Below, piece after piece: positions 1 through 6,957 of a DNA stretch of 15,063 bases; the first letter of the stretch is position 1, and every line of letters starts with the position of its first letter. The notes under the pieces were generated by a model that was not told the DNA's origin, ran no database searches, and worked only from the letters and a program-made list of their open reading frames with translations. The stretch spans positions 1 through 15,063 of the forward strand of contig CAYFIW010000035.1 in NCBI GenBank assembly GCA_964343265.1, read 5' to 3'. Position numbers and translations under genes: made by a program. Origin of the DNA: CAYFIW01 sp964343265 (GTDB lineage Bacteria; Chloroflexota; Dehalococcoidia; Lucifugimonadales; UBA826).

Positions 1-38
1 AGTAACCATCTAGTTTAGAAAACGCCGTATAGTCAGAC

Positions 39-524
39 CTATGAATTAATTGCCTTCAATAAAAGATTTAAAGTCTCAATTGAGAAGGAGATCATATTCT
101 CTTCACGATCATCACTACCAGTTTCAAGGGTAGTTGTGAGGTTCACGGGACCAGAAACTGCTATACAAGTATGCCCGGCCTGATCTCCATACCTATTTCC
201 TTTAGGACCTGTGGCTCCTGTCTCAGATACCCCCCAAGTGGAACCTAGAACTGATTTCACTCTATCCGCGTTCAACGATGCATATGATTCTGTTGCGGCT
301 CTCATACCATCCATATCTTCATCAGATACTCCCAAAAACCCCCTGCCTGCAAAACGTGTATATATCACCGAACCTCCAAGAAAATAAGCAGATGCTCCAG
401 GTACAGCAAGAAGATGTGCGGACACCAACCCTCCAGTGGAAGATTCTGCAATCCCCACAGTTTCACTTCTAGCTATCAACAAAGATCCTATTTCACGCGT
501 CAAAGTCATGATTTCCTGGTTCAT
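39..524 (-). CDS. CinA-family / PncC-type nicotinamide-nucleotide amidohydrolase, standalone
   Basis: Standalone C-terminal CinA domain of about 161 residues, with no N-terminal molybdopterin-binding-like domain. Family members with activity deamidate NMN in pyridine nucleotide salvage. The diagnostic motifs are AESSTGG, VPGASAYFLGG, a Tyr-Thr/LGV stretch, and TGATGPKGNRYGD followed by GHTCIAVSGP. The usual AESCTGG has Ser for Cys. The TGATGPxGNRYGD form marks a branch of CinA-like proteins distinct from E. coli PncC, so NMN amidase activity is inferred. An in-frame GTG lies at 539, but I prefer ATG at 524: a GAGG lies 9 nt upstream, and the residues between the two starts look non-conserved. 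It is the last minus-strand gene at this end and is divergent from the small membrane gene at 641, leaving about 115 nt between them for promoters. Confidence 0.88.
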   Translation of the reverse strand: MNQEIMTLTREIGSLLIARSETVGIAESSTGGLVSAHLLAVPGASAYFLGGSVIYTRFAGRGFLGVSDEDMDGMRAATESYASLNADRVKSVLGSTWGVSETGATGPKGNRYGDQAGHTCIAVSGPVNLTTTLETGSDDREENMISFSIETLNLLLKAINS

Positions 525-640
525 ACCTTCATACCTCACTTAAACTCTAAACAACAAGATATAACAATAGATTTTTTAATCCCAAAAACTAATAGTCACG
601 GTTACAATCTAACCAAACTTGAACAGGAGCATCAACAACT

Positions 641-790
641 ATGTCCAAAGGATGGTTCACCCTTGTTGCATTATTCGCATTTTCTCTAGGTTTGATAACC
701 GGTGGCATTCTAAAGGGCCGACCCGAGCTGATGTTCATAGGGTTGGGGTTACTAATTTTTCTATACTTTGTACGAAATCACCTGAAATAA
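641..790 (+). CDS. small two-helix membrane protein (49 aa), unknown function
   Basis: A 49-codon frame begins with ATG and ends with TAA. Upstream is AGGAG (625-629), 11 nt before the start. The product has two hydrophobic segments, about residues 6-24 (FTLVALFAFSLGLITGGIL) and 31-44 (MFIGLGLLIFLYFV). A short KGRPE turn separates them, and the tail is basic (RNHLK). This is the layout of a helical hairpin with a positively charged loop and end. The stop lies 5 nt from the convergent stop of the Old Yellow Enzyme gene at 796, so the frame exactly fills the space between its neighbours, which supports it being real. I recognise no family. It is distinct from overlapping longer open frames here, which lack a ribosome binding site and have no membrane-like composition. 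Confidence 0.72.
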   Translation: MSKGWFTLVALFAFSLGLITGGILKGRPELMFIGLGLLIFLYFVRNHLK

Positions 791-795
791 ATTTT

Positions 796-1669
796 CTATC
801 TCGATCTCACGTATTGTCTTGGCCAAAGATCATCAACATCGTCTAGTTCATCTCTTGCGTGGAGAGGCCAATATGGATTCCTTAAAAGTTCTCTACCTAG
901 CAAAATTACGTCTGCATCACCGTTTCGGAGTGTCTGTTCGGCCTGCGAAGCATCAGTTATCAAGCCCACAGCTCCTGTCGGAATGCCCACTTCTCTGCGT
1001 ATTCTAGAAGCAAATGGAACCTGATAACCAGGAAATGGATCAAGATCTTGGTCAGGTGAATTACCTCCAGAGGAACAATCAATCATGTCAACGCCTTCGC
1101 TTTTCATCCAGCCGGCCAACTCAATAGAATCTTCTATCTTCCATCCAGACTCCATATATTCCGTTGATGATATACGGGCCAATAATGGCATTGAATCCGG
1201 TATAACTTTTCTCACAGCCGAAACTATCTCTAGAGGGAAGCGGCATCTATTCTTAAGTGACCCGCCATAATTGTCGGACCGACTGTTGGAAATGGGAGAC
1301 ATGAATTCACAGGCCAAATATCCGTGAGCAAGATGTAATTCAATAACCTTGAATCCGGCATCTACGGATCTCGAGGCGGACTCAGCAAAATCGGAAACTA
1401 TNNNNNNNNNNNNNNNNNNNNNNNNNNNNNNNNNNNNNNNNNNNNNNNNNNNNNNNNNNNNNNNNNNNNNNNNNNNNNNNNNNNNNNNNNNNNNNNNNNN
1501 NCATAACAAGGCCAGCACCTCCAACCGCTCTCGTTCCTAAATGAACCATGTGCCAATCAGTTGCAACCCCATCTGTTTTATCCACAGAATATTGACACAT
1601 CGGTGCCACAAAAACCCTGTTTCTCGCCACTTCCCCTCTCATTTTTATCGGTGTGAAAAGTTCACTCAT
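796..1669 (-). CDS. Old Yellow Enzyme-family NADH:flavin oxidoreductase (YqjM-like), interrupted by assembly gap
   Basis: FMN-dependent ene-reductase of the YqjM subgroup, which reduces activated C=C bonds of enals and enones. The N-terminal piece (1669-1502) has the LFTPI start, APMCQYS (Cys25 and Tyr27 match the subgroup's redox-tuning Cys and its Tyr) and the WHMVHLGTRAVGGAGLV strand. The C-terminal piece (1401-796) has the paired-His motif ELHLAHGYL, the SNSRSDNYGGS loop, MIDCSSGG, GYQVPFA, TGAVGLIT and the flavin-phosphate region VILLGRELLRNPYW. The pieces lie in different frames across 100 N. Alignment from memory to B. subtilis YqjM (about 338 aa) suggests 85-100 residues are missing, so the real gap is nearer 255-300 nt. 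Both ends look intact, so I see no evidence for a pseudogene. No clear ribosome binding site: the nearest GGAG is 14 nt upstream. Follows the nuclease gene by 49 nt on the same strand. Confidence 0.9.
1402..1501. other. assembly gap (100 N) inside the Old Yellow Enzyme gene
   Basis: Run of exactly 100 unknown bases. The flanking halves of one protein are out of frame by one base across it, and they lack far more than 33 residues of the family core. The length is therefore a placeholder, not a measurement. Confidence 0.97.
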
Positions 1670-1718
1670 AAAATAAATTGTTACTCCATATCAGACATTA
1701 TTATTCAATTATTCATTA

Positions 1719-2093
1719 TTAGGAAATTCTTATCTCTTGGAATTCTACATGTCCCTCATCAACCAGATCCCGTATCCTCCTCTGTCTCGTAGATAACTTA
1801 CTACCGGCGGACTTGAACTCAACTAGCACAATTTTATCCTCTTCAAATTGCACACCGTCAATTGGGGACCCGAGAAATCTGAAATGTTTGGGGTCAAAGG
1901 GATATTGTTCCACTAGAGGCAAGAATTGTTCAGAAATCTGCCCATACCTGGTTGACTCACTTCTTCGAAGAGATTTCTGCTCTTGAATCTTATTAGCTAA
2001 ATTGATACATACCAACAAAAGTATTGCGGATAATCCGAGTCCGATCACCGCTATCCAGAAGAGTATTGAGATCTCACCAATCAGGTCAGACAT
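1719..2093 (-). CDS. membrane-anchored PD-(D/E)XK nuclease related to Holliday junction resolvase (Endonuc_Holl family)
   Basis: 124-residue protein with one N-terminal hydrophobic helix (about residues 8-31), then a charged stalk rich in Lys, Arg and Glu (34-49) and a compact nuclease-like domain. That domain reads YGQISEQFLPL (Glu55), FRFLGSPIDGVQF (Asp79), IVLVEFKSA (Glu92-x-Lys94) and LSTRQRRIRDLVDEGHVEF. This matches the bacterial family annotated as endonuclease related to archaeal Holliday junction resolvase: E...D...ExK catalytic pattern and an RQRxIRDxV helix. Family function is predicted, not established. An ideal GGAGG lies 5 nt before ATG 2093. The gene sits 49 nt downstream of the RNase D gene on the same strand, so the two nucleic-acid enzymes may be co-transcribed. 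The helix would place the nuclease at the inner membrane face. Confidence 0.85.
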   Translation of the reverse strand: MSDLIGEISILFWIAVIGLGLSAILLLVCINLANKIQEQKSLRRSESTRYGQISEQFLPLVEQYPFDPKHFRFLGSPIDGVQFEEDKIVLVEFKSAGSKLSTRQRRIRDLVDEGHVEFQEIRIS

Positions 2094-2142
2094 TAAACCT
2101 CCATGCTACGACATTCAGGCATGATTATTTCAGCAAAAATGT

Positions 2143-3222
2143 TTATGCAAGTTCCTTAAGGCACTCAGAAAGATTCTCCCCAAACTCGTCAAATTGCCAG
2201 TTCCTAACTTCTGGCTCAAGCCTCTCATCACTAAGTTTATTCGGAAAACGGGAAAGGCGGGAAAGACTCGACGTAGGCCAGAGCAGACTGGGATCAATCT
2301 CGAGTTTCTCACCAATCGTTTTTCTCCACTCTTTCAGACCTTTTAAGCGATTATTAGCCTGCTCACGCTCCTTATGACTCAGACGAAGACCCCGAGCCTG
2401 ACCAGTACTGGGTCTTTTTAGAGGACCATCACTTCGAGCTTCTTGAACTAAGCTCTTCAATCGCTTCAGAGTAGATGGACGTTCCCACCATCCAATCCCC
2501 TTTATCATGGAATAGTCAGAATCTGGCTCTGCAGCTATTGAAACAAGAACGGAATCTCCAACAATTTTGAAAGGAGGCCTATCTTTGCCAATCGCTTCAT
2601 CCTCTCTAAAATCAAATATCCTTTTCAAAATAGCCAGACCAATCCCATCAAGATCTCGACTACCTTTTACGTTAAGAAATGCTGTTTCTTCATCCTTCCG
2701 CTCAAACTCGATTCTGGACAATCTCTCACATTCTTCTTCAGCCCATCTAATCCTGTCCTTCTCAATTAACCTGCCTTTCATGACTTCCCTAGCTTCTCCC
2801 AAATACCTAACATCATCTGCAGCATAGGCCAATGCTTCTTTCGATAAAGGTCTATTAGTCCAATCACTTCTTTGTAATTTCTTATCTTTTGTAACCTCTA
2901 CATCAACATATTCCTTCAAAATAGCATCTAGGCCTAGCCTCTTAGATCCCAAGAACCCTGCGGCAATACTCGTATCAAAAACATTCCTGAATTTGAAACC
3001 ATAGTCCCTGTTGAGGCTTCGAATGTCATAGTCACCAGAGTGCACAATCTTCACGATATTAGAATCCATCAAAACCTTACCAAGAGGTTCCATATCCTCC
3101 ACATCTAAGGGATCTATAAGATACGGAACTGACCCTATAGATATTTGAATGAGGCAAACCCTTTCTGGATATCGAAAGAATCCATTTCCTTCTATATCCA
3201 GACCGATCCATCTATGAGTCAA
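2143..3222 (-). CDS. rnd: ribonuclease D-like 3'-5' exonuclease with HRDC domain
   Basis: RNase D-type exonuclease that would trim 3' ends of tRNA precursors and other structured RNAs in the cytoplasm. Numbering from TTG 3222, the DEDDy sites are Asp9 and Glu11 (GLDIEG), Asp66 (HSGDYDIRSL), and Tyr133 with Asp137 (AYAADDVRYL). An HRDC domain spans about 182-255 (VKGSRDLDGIGLAILKRI, then RPPFKIVGD). A second C-terminal region (about 280-359), with LSHKERE and SLLWPTSSL, resembles the second HRDC-like domain of bacterial RNase D. The 5' end is uncertain. The only standard start is TTG 3222, immediately before the first catalytic strand, yet the frame stays open to a TGA at 3303-3301. That extension reads like family N-terminus (AEIITTSERLKDFSDEALTH) but has no ATG, GTG or TTG. 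See findings. First gene of the minus-strand group. Confidence 0.88.
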   Translation of the reverse strand: MTHRWIGLDIEGNGFFRYPERVCLIQISIGSVPYLIDPLDVEDMEPLGKVLMDSNIVKIVHSGDYDIRSLNRDYGFKFRNVFDTSIAAGFLGSKRLGLDAILKEYVDVEVTKDKKLQRSDWTNRPLSKEALAYAADDVRYLGEAREVMKGRLIEKDRIRWAEEECERLSRIEFERKDEETAFLNVKGSRDLDGIGLAILKRIFDFREDEAIGKDRPPFKIVGDSVLVSIAAEPDSDYSMIKGIGWWERPSTLKRLKSLVQEARSDGPLKRPSTGQARGLRLSHKEREQANNRLKGLKEWRKTIGEKLEIDPSLLWPTSSLSRLSRFPNKLSDERLEPEVRNWQFDEFGENLSECLKELA

Positions 3223-3312
3223 AGCCTCGTCCGAAAAATCTTTCAGACGCTCTGACGTAGTGATTATTTCTGCAGGTTCGTAAGCTACGATGACTATCTT
3301 TCACTGACTAAA

Positions 3313-3343
3313 TTGACATGATGGGCCTAGTATAACTTATGAT
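3313..3343 (+). promoter_or_regulatory. candidate sigma70-type promoter (TTGACA - 19 nt - TATGAT)
   Basis: A perfect -35 hexamer TTGACA (3313-3318) is followed after 19 nt by TATGAT (3338-3343, 5 of 6 matches). The spacing is 2 nt longer than ideal. Transcription would begin near 3350, a few bases before the ribosome binding site of the 22-codon ORF at 3365, and run into the enolase-GMC unit at 3523. The same stretch contains TATACT on the minus strand (3334-3329), a possible but weakly supported -10 for the RNase D gene with no convincing -35. Confidence 0.45.
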
Positions 3344-3364
3344 CTGCGAATATATGGAGGTTTG

Positions 3365-3433
3365 ATGTTAAAGGATATTTTCAGTAAGTTATCCATTGAA
3401 GCTATGCGACATTTATTAAAAATAGGCAATTAG
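3365..3433 (+). CDS. candidate 22-codon leader ORF upstream of the enolase-GMC unit
   Basis: ATG at 3365 follows a perfect GGAGG (3356-3360) by 4 nt, and the frame ends with TAG at 3431-3433. The peptide is MLKDIFSKLSIEAMRHLLKIGN, written here in two parts: MLKDIFSKLSI and EAMRHLLKIGN. It alternates charged and aliphatic residues as an amphipathic helix would. There is no run of one amino acid, so classical amino-acid attenuation is not obvious. Its support is positional: directly after a candidate promoter, with the best ribosome binding site in the 220-nt leader, and 89 nt before the enolase start. No homolog is known to me. It could be a leader peptide, a small functional protein, or chance. 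Confidence 0.35.
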   Translation: MLKDIFSKLSIEAMRHLLKIGN

Positions 3434-3439
3434 CTATAA

Positions 3440-3459
3440 AAATTACTATTTTGTAATTT
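3440..3459. promoter_or_regulatory. perfect 7-bp inverted repeat, possible operator
   Basis: AAATTAC-TATTTT-GTAATTT: two perfect 7-bp arms with a 6-nt spacer, just after the leader ORF stop and 63 nt before the enolase start. It overlaps TATAAA (3435-3440) and TACTAT-like sequences that could act as a -10. The symmetry suits a dimeric repressor site. An AT-only stem is weak as a terminator, although the T-rich loop keeps that possible. Confidence 0.35.
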
Positions 3460-3522
3460 ATCCATCAACAGTACCAATCGCCATGAAGGAATTAATGAGA
3501 ATCTGAATGTGAGGATAAAAGC

Positions 3523-4647
3523 ATGAAAATTACGGATATAACAGTTAATCGAATTCGGTCACCACAGGGAGAAAACGTAAGAAGCTTCGTGGGCAGACCA
3601 GGAAGGCTACTTCTTCAAATTCACACAGATGAAGGAATTACAGGAATTGCGGAGGCAAGCCGAAACCTAAAAATAGTAAAAGCCTACGTAGATGAATTAA
3701 TAAAACCACTACTCGTAGGGACAGACCCATGCAGACCAAGAAAGATATGGGAACTGTTATCTCTGGGAGAGGGGCAACAGGCGACCAGATTTCCTTCTCA
3801 AATAGTAGGATCGATTGATGTGGCTCTCTGGGATATAAGCGGTAAAGCTGCCAACATGCCAATATACAAATTACTAGGAGGGGCTCGTAGGACAGATATA
3901 CCTCTTTATTGGAGTAGAGGAAACGGATGGAGCAAATCTCCTGAAGAAATGTTGGAAGAAGTTCAGGAAGGGTATGACAAAGGTTATCGTTCATTCAAAA
4001 TAAGAATGGATTGGCGGGATTACAGACAAGACGCAGATCCCAAAAAAGACTTTGCCCTGTTTAAGAAATGTCGAGAATGGCTACCAGATGACTGTCCTCT
4101 CAGTTTCGATGCAAACTGCGGTTATTCAGTCCCTACAGCTATTGAACAGGGCCGAAGATTCGAAGAAATGGGAATTGCACACTTTGAGGAGCCCTTACCT
4201 CAATACGATTTTCCAGGGCTTAAACAAGTTGTAGATGCACTGGATTGTTCAGTATCAACTGGGGAACAAGAAATATCGTCCTGGAGATTTAGAGATTTAA
4301 TAGCTCTAGGGAATCCTGACATCCTACAGCCAGATGTTTTAAACGTGGGTGGTTTATCTGAAATGATGAGGGTCTATGAAATGGCCGTCGTCCACAATAA
4401 AATTGTCATGCCTCACAGTCCAAGCGTCGGGGCTAACTCAATGGCGAGCTTACATCTTTATTCAACTGTTACAAATGCCGTACGTCCTCACGAATTCTCT
4501 GAGGAATTTACCGGACCTGCCGAAGAGGTGTCAAAACTCTATAAAGAACCAGTCCTTCCAAAAAATGGAACCATTTCTCTTCCTGATAGGCCGGGTCTCG
4601 GACTCGAACTTGACCCCAAGGCATTAAAAGAATTTATAGAGGAATAA
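3523..4647 (+). CDS. mandelate racemase / muconate lactonizing enzyme-family (enolase superfamily) protein, likely acid-sugar dehydratase
   Basis: 374-residue enolase-superfamily enzyme. These proteins abstract the proton alpha to a carboxylate, stabilising the enolate on Mg2+. Visible residues are Lys159-x-Arg161 on strand 2 (FKIRMD), metal ligands Asp196 (SFDAN), Glu222/223 (FEEPL) and Glu248 (STGEQ), then Asp271 (QPDVLNVGG) and His298 (MPHSPSVG). The last two match the Asp-His dyad of the mandelate racemase subgroup, whose members include racemases and many sugar-acid dehydratases. The N-terminal capping domain is complete (MKITDITVNRIR, then GITGIAEAS). KxR rather than KxK fits a dehydratase better than a racemase, but the substrate is not readable. 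GAGG lies 8 nt before ATG. First of three close-spaced genes with the GMC oxidoreductase and CMD-family protein. Expanded enolase paralogs are a known trait of SAR202 bacteria. Confidence 0.9.
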   Translation: MKITDITVNRIRSPQGENVRSFVGRPGRLLLQIHTDEGITGIAEASRNLKIVKAYVDELIKPLLVGTDPCRPRKIWELLSLGEGQQATRFPSQIVGSIDVALWDISGKAANMPIYKLLGGARRTDIPLYWSRGNGWSKSPEEMLEEVQEGYDKGYRSFKIRMDWRDYRQDADPKKDFALFKKCREWLPDDCPLSFDANCGYSVPTAIEQGRRFEEMGIAHFEEPLPQYDFPGLKQVVDALDCSVSTGEQEISSWRFRDLIALGNPDILQPDVLNVGGLSEMMRVYEMAVVHNKIVMPHSPSVGANSMASLHLYSTVTNAVRPHEFSEEFTGPAEEVSKLYKEPVLPKNGTISLPDRPGLGLELDPKALKEFIEE

Positions 4648-4684
4648 CTGAACTCGTCAAATAAACCGCAGGGGAATTTTTTAG

Positions 4685-6250
4685 ATGAAATACGACACAA
4701 TTATTATTGGAGCAGGATCAGCAGGCTCAATCCTGGCTACAAGACTATCAGAAGACCCAACGAAATCTATCCTATTACTTGAATCTGGACCCGATTATCC
4801 AAATATGGATAGCTTGCCAGACGAAGTCAAATACGGGTATGCAACAGGAACAGAAATCACAACAAGTGACCATAACTGGCAATTTACAGCCAGAGGTACT
4901 GACGACGCAGAAATCCTTGTACCGAGAGGAAAGGTTACTGGAGGATCGAGCGCCATAAATGGGCAAATATTTCTGAGAGGCATACCAGAAGACTACGACA
5001 ATTGGGAAAGTGAAGGTAATAAAGGCTGGAACTACCAAAACATGTTGCCATATTTCAACAAAGTCGAGACAGACACCACATACCAGGATGATCCCGGAGA
5101 TTTCCATGGTTCAGAAGGACCAATAATATGTCACCGATTTCCCAGAGAAGAGTGGCTGACAGGATCACAGGCCTTTGAAAAAGCTTGTCTTGAAGCCGGG
5201 TTTTCATACTGCGAAGATGCTAACGCCCCAGGAACTACCGGAGTAGGACCTCTCCCTCTAAATAATCCGAACGGAATTAGATGGTCGACGGCAATTGGAT
5301 ATCTTGGTCTCTCCAGACATAGATTAAACCTCACTATCCGACCGAATGTGGATGTTAAAAGAATACTTTTTGATACCTCCAGTACTACTCCTCGAGCAAC
5401 AGGTGTAGAAGTAGTCTCAGACGAAGAAACTTTTATAATAGAGGGTGAAGAAATAATTTTGAGTGCCGGTGCGGCAATTTCACCACAGATCCTGATGCTT
5501 AGCGGAGTGGGACCTTCAGATCATCTTGCTGAACACGGAATCGAAAGTGTAATAAATCTACCCGGGGTGGGTCAAAATCTGGCAGACCATCCTATGCTTT
5601 ATGTTACTTGGCGTACCAAACCAGAAGTTGATCTCGACGCTCTCGGACCTAGAATCCAGTTAACCTTAAGGTATACGGCTGAAGGATCTGATCTAGAAAA
5701 CGACATGATTGTTTACATGATGTGCGCTGCTAGTGATAGACCCGAACGAGGTGGATTAAGAAGTAATCCGATAGGTTTGCAAACGAATTTATGCATAAAT
5801 TTGGCCAAAGGTAAGGGAGAAATAAGATTAAATTCTTCCGATTACAGAGACCAGCCTCACCTGGATTACAACTACCTAGATGAAGAAGAAGATCGCCGGC
5901 GTTTTAGAGATGGTATACGAATGCTAGTCAATCTTGAAAACAGCGCAGACATGGCAGCTTTGATAGAGGAAAGAATAACTCCTTTAGATTCTGATCTTGA
6001 ATCAGATGAAGCAATGAATGCATGGATGAGGAAAGATGTAACAACCGGACATCACATTTCATGCACTAACAAGATGGGTCCTGCTACAGATGAAATGGCA
6101 GTCGTAGACGAATCAGGACGAGTTAGAGGAACTCAAGGACTCAGAGTTGTGGATGCATCAATAATGCCTGAATGCGTACGAGCAAATATAAACGTCACCG
6201 TAATGACGATGGCAGAACGGATATCTGATCTAATAAAACAGGGAGAATAG
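4685..6250 (+). CDS. GMC-family FAD-dependent oxidoreductase (choline / alcohol dehydrogenase-like)
   Basis: 521-residue glucose-methanol-choline oxidoreductase, full length for the family. The Rossmann FAD motif GAGSAG (Gly9, Gly11, Gly14) begins at the N-terminus with no signal peptide, so the enzyme is cytosolic. The GMC signature GKVTGGSSAINGQIFLRG follows at about residue 82, then SAGAAISPQILMLSGVGP and LPGVGQNLADHP. The catalytic pair is His457 (GHHISCTNKMG) and Asn503 (ANINVTVMTMAERI). The enzyme would oxidise a hydroxyl group to a carbonyl, with electrons going to O2 or a quinone-linked acceptor. It starts 37 nt after the enolase stop with AGGGG about 11 nt upstream, and overlaps the CMD gene's ribosome binding region, so the three are probably one transcript. 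A dehydrogenase role is likelier than oxidase in oligotrophs, but this is inference. Confidence 0.93.
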   Translation: MKYDTIIIGAGSAGSILATRLSEDPTKSILLLESGPDYPNMDSLPDEVKYGYATGTEITTSDHNWQFTARGTDDAEILVPRGKVTGGSSAINGQIFLRGIPEDYDNWESEGNKGWNYQNMLPYFNKVETDTTYQDDPGDFHGSEGPIICHRFPREEWLTGSQAFEKACLEAGFSYCEDANAPGTTGVGPLPLNNPNGIRWSTAIGYLGLSRHRLNLTIRPNVDVKRILFDTSSTTPRATGVEVVSDEETFIIEGEEIILSAGAAISPQILMLSGVGPSDHLAEHGIESVINLPGVGQNLADHPMLYVTWRTKPEVDLDALGPRIQLTLRYTAEGSDLENDMIVYMMCAASDRPERGGLRSNPIGLQTNLCINLAKGKGEIRLNSSDYRDQPHLDYNYLDEEEDRRRFRDGIRMLVNLENSADMAALIEERITPLDSDLESDEAMNAWMRKDVTTGHHISCTNKMGPATDEMAVVDESGRVRGTQGLRVVDASIMPECVRANINVTVMTMAERISDLIKQGE

Positions 6251-6253
6251 ATA

Positions 6254-6637
6254 ATGTCAGAATCTTTCGAGAGGGGACTTCAAACTAGGAAAGAAGTTCT
6301 GGGCACAGAATACGTGGAAAATTCCATAAAAAATGCTACTCCTTTTGATCTACCATTTCAGAAATTTGTCACTGAGTCAGCCTGGGGCAATGTCTGGACC
6401 AAAGGGCCCCTAGATAGAAAGACAAAAAGCATAATAACTTTGTCTGTACTCGTAGCATTAAGAGCTGAAGATGAGATAGCACTCCATATCCGTGGGGCAG
6501 TAAACAATGGAGTAACCCCTGACGAAATTATGGGCCTGTTGATACATGCCTCCGTTTATGCAGGAGTACCATCATCACTATCAGCAGTCCGAGTGGCCAG
6601 AAGGGTATTAACTGAAATGGGAAAAATAAACACATAA
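6254..6637 (+). CDS. carboxymuconolactone decarboxylase (CMD) family protein, PcaC-like
   Basis: 127 residues, the usual length for single-domain PcaC-type CMD proteins. Family features in order are RKEVLG, ATPFDLPFQKF, TESAWGNVWT (40-49), LDRKTKSIITLSVLVAL, the helix with ALHIRGAVNNGVTPDEI (His78) and HASVYAGVP. The PcaC reaction decarboxylates 4-carboxymuconolactone in the protocatechuate beta-ketoadipate pathway. No other gene of that pathway is present here, and the partner genes handle hydroxy acids, so a decarboxylase, lactone-handling or redox role in a different pathway is possible. The start lies 3 nt after the GMC stop, and GGGAG inside the GMC 3' end (6241-6245) serves as its ribosome binding site. 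That implies translational coupling and joint function with the two upstream genes. Confidence 0.88.
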   Translation: MSESFERGLQTRKEVLGTEYVENSIKNATPFDLPFQKFVTESAWGNVWTKGPLDRKTKSIITLSVLVALRAEDEIALHIRGAVNNGVTPDEIMGLLIHASVYAGVPSSLSAVRVARRVLTEMGKINT

Positions 6638-6711
6638 GCTATATAACATGAGAGACTAATTAAAATATCCCTCTTTCTAAAACATCATTAATACCGTTAG
6701 GAAATATCAAA

Positions 6712-6957
6712 ATGGAAAAAATAAAAGTTTTTGGTACAACGTGGTGTGGGGACTGCCATAGAGCCAAGTCATTTATGGATGAACATGACATTGCATACGA
6801 GTGGACTGATGTAGATGCTGAACCTGAATTCCAAGACTACATCATTAAGTTAAATGGCGGAAATATGACGGTCCCAACCATAATATTTGAGGACGGTTCA
6901 GTACTTTTTGAACCCACAGATGAGGCTCTGGCTGAAAAATTCTCTATTGAGATCTGA
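6712..6957 (+). CDS. glutaredoxin / mycoredoxin-like thiol oxidoreductase
   Basis: 81-residue thioredoxin-fold protein with active site WCGDC (Cys12, Cys15), cis-proline motif TVP (53-55) and FEDGS. The NGGNMTVPTIIFEDGS stretch resembles actinobacterial mycoredoxin-1 more than classical glutaredoxin, whose active site is CPYC; here the dipeptide is Gly-Asp. Likely role is reduction of mixed disulfides in the cytoplasm with a low-molecular-weight thiol or thioredoxin reductase; the partner thiol is unknown. It lies 74 nt after the CMD gene, a spacing that could hold its own promoter, with AGGAAA about 9 nt upstream of ATG. Its TGA abuts the stop of the convergent PLP-enzyme gene: the two stops share the palindrome TGATCA (6955-6960). 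Confidence 0.88.
   Translation: MEKIKVFGTTWCGDCHRAKSFMDEHDIAYEWTDVDAEPEFQDYIIKLNGGNMTVPTIIFEDGSVLFEPTDEALAEKFSIEI

Noticed and set aside
525..539. GTG at 539 as start of the CinA-like gene
   Set aside because: ATG at 524 has a GAGG at 9 nt, and the extra five residues are not typical of the family. GTG remains possible.
414..846. Overlapping plus-strand frames of 75-91 codons
   Set aside because: They overlap the CinA-like gene or the better-supported 49-codon membrane protein in another frame, and lack ribosome binding sites.
1349..1540. Plus-strand frame through the first N run
   Set aside because: Open only because N codons are counted as sense; antisense to the Old Yellow Enzyme.
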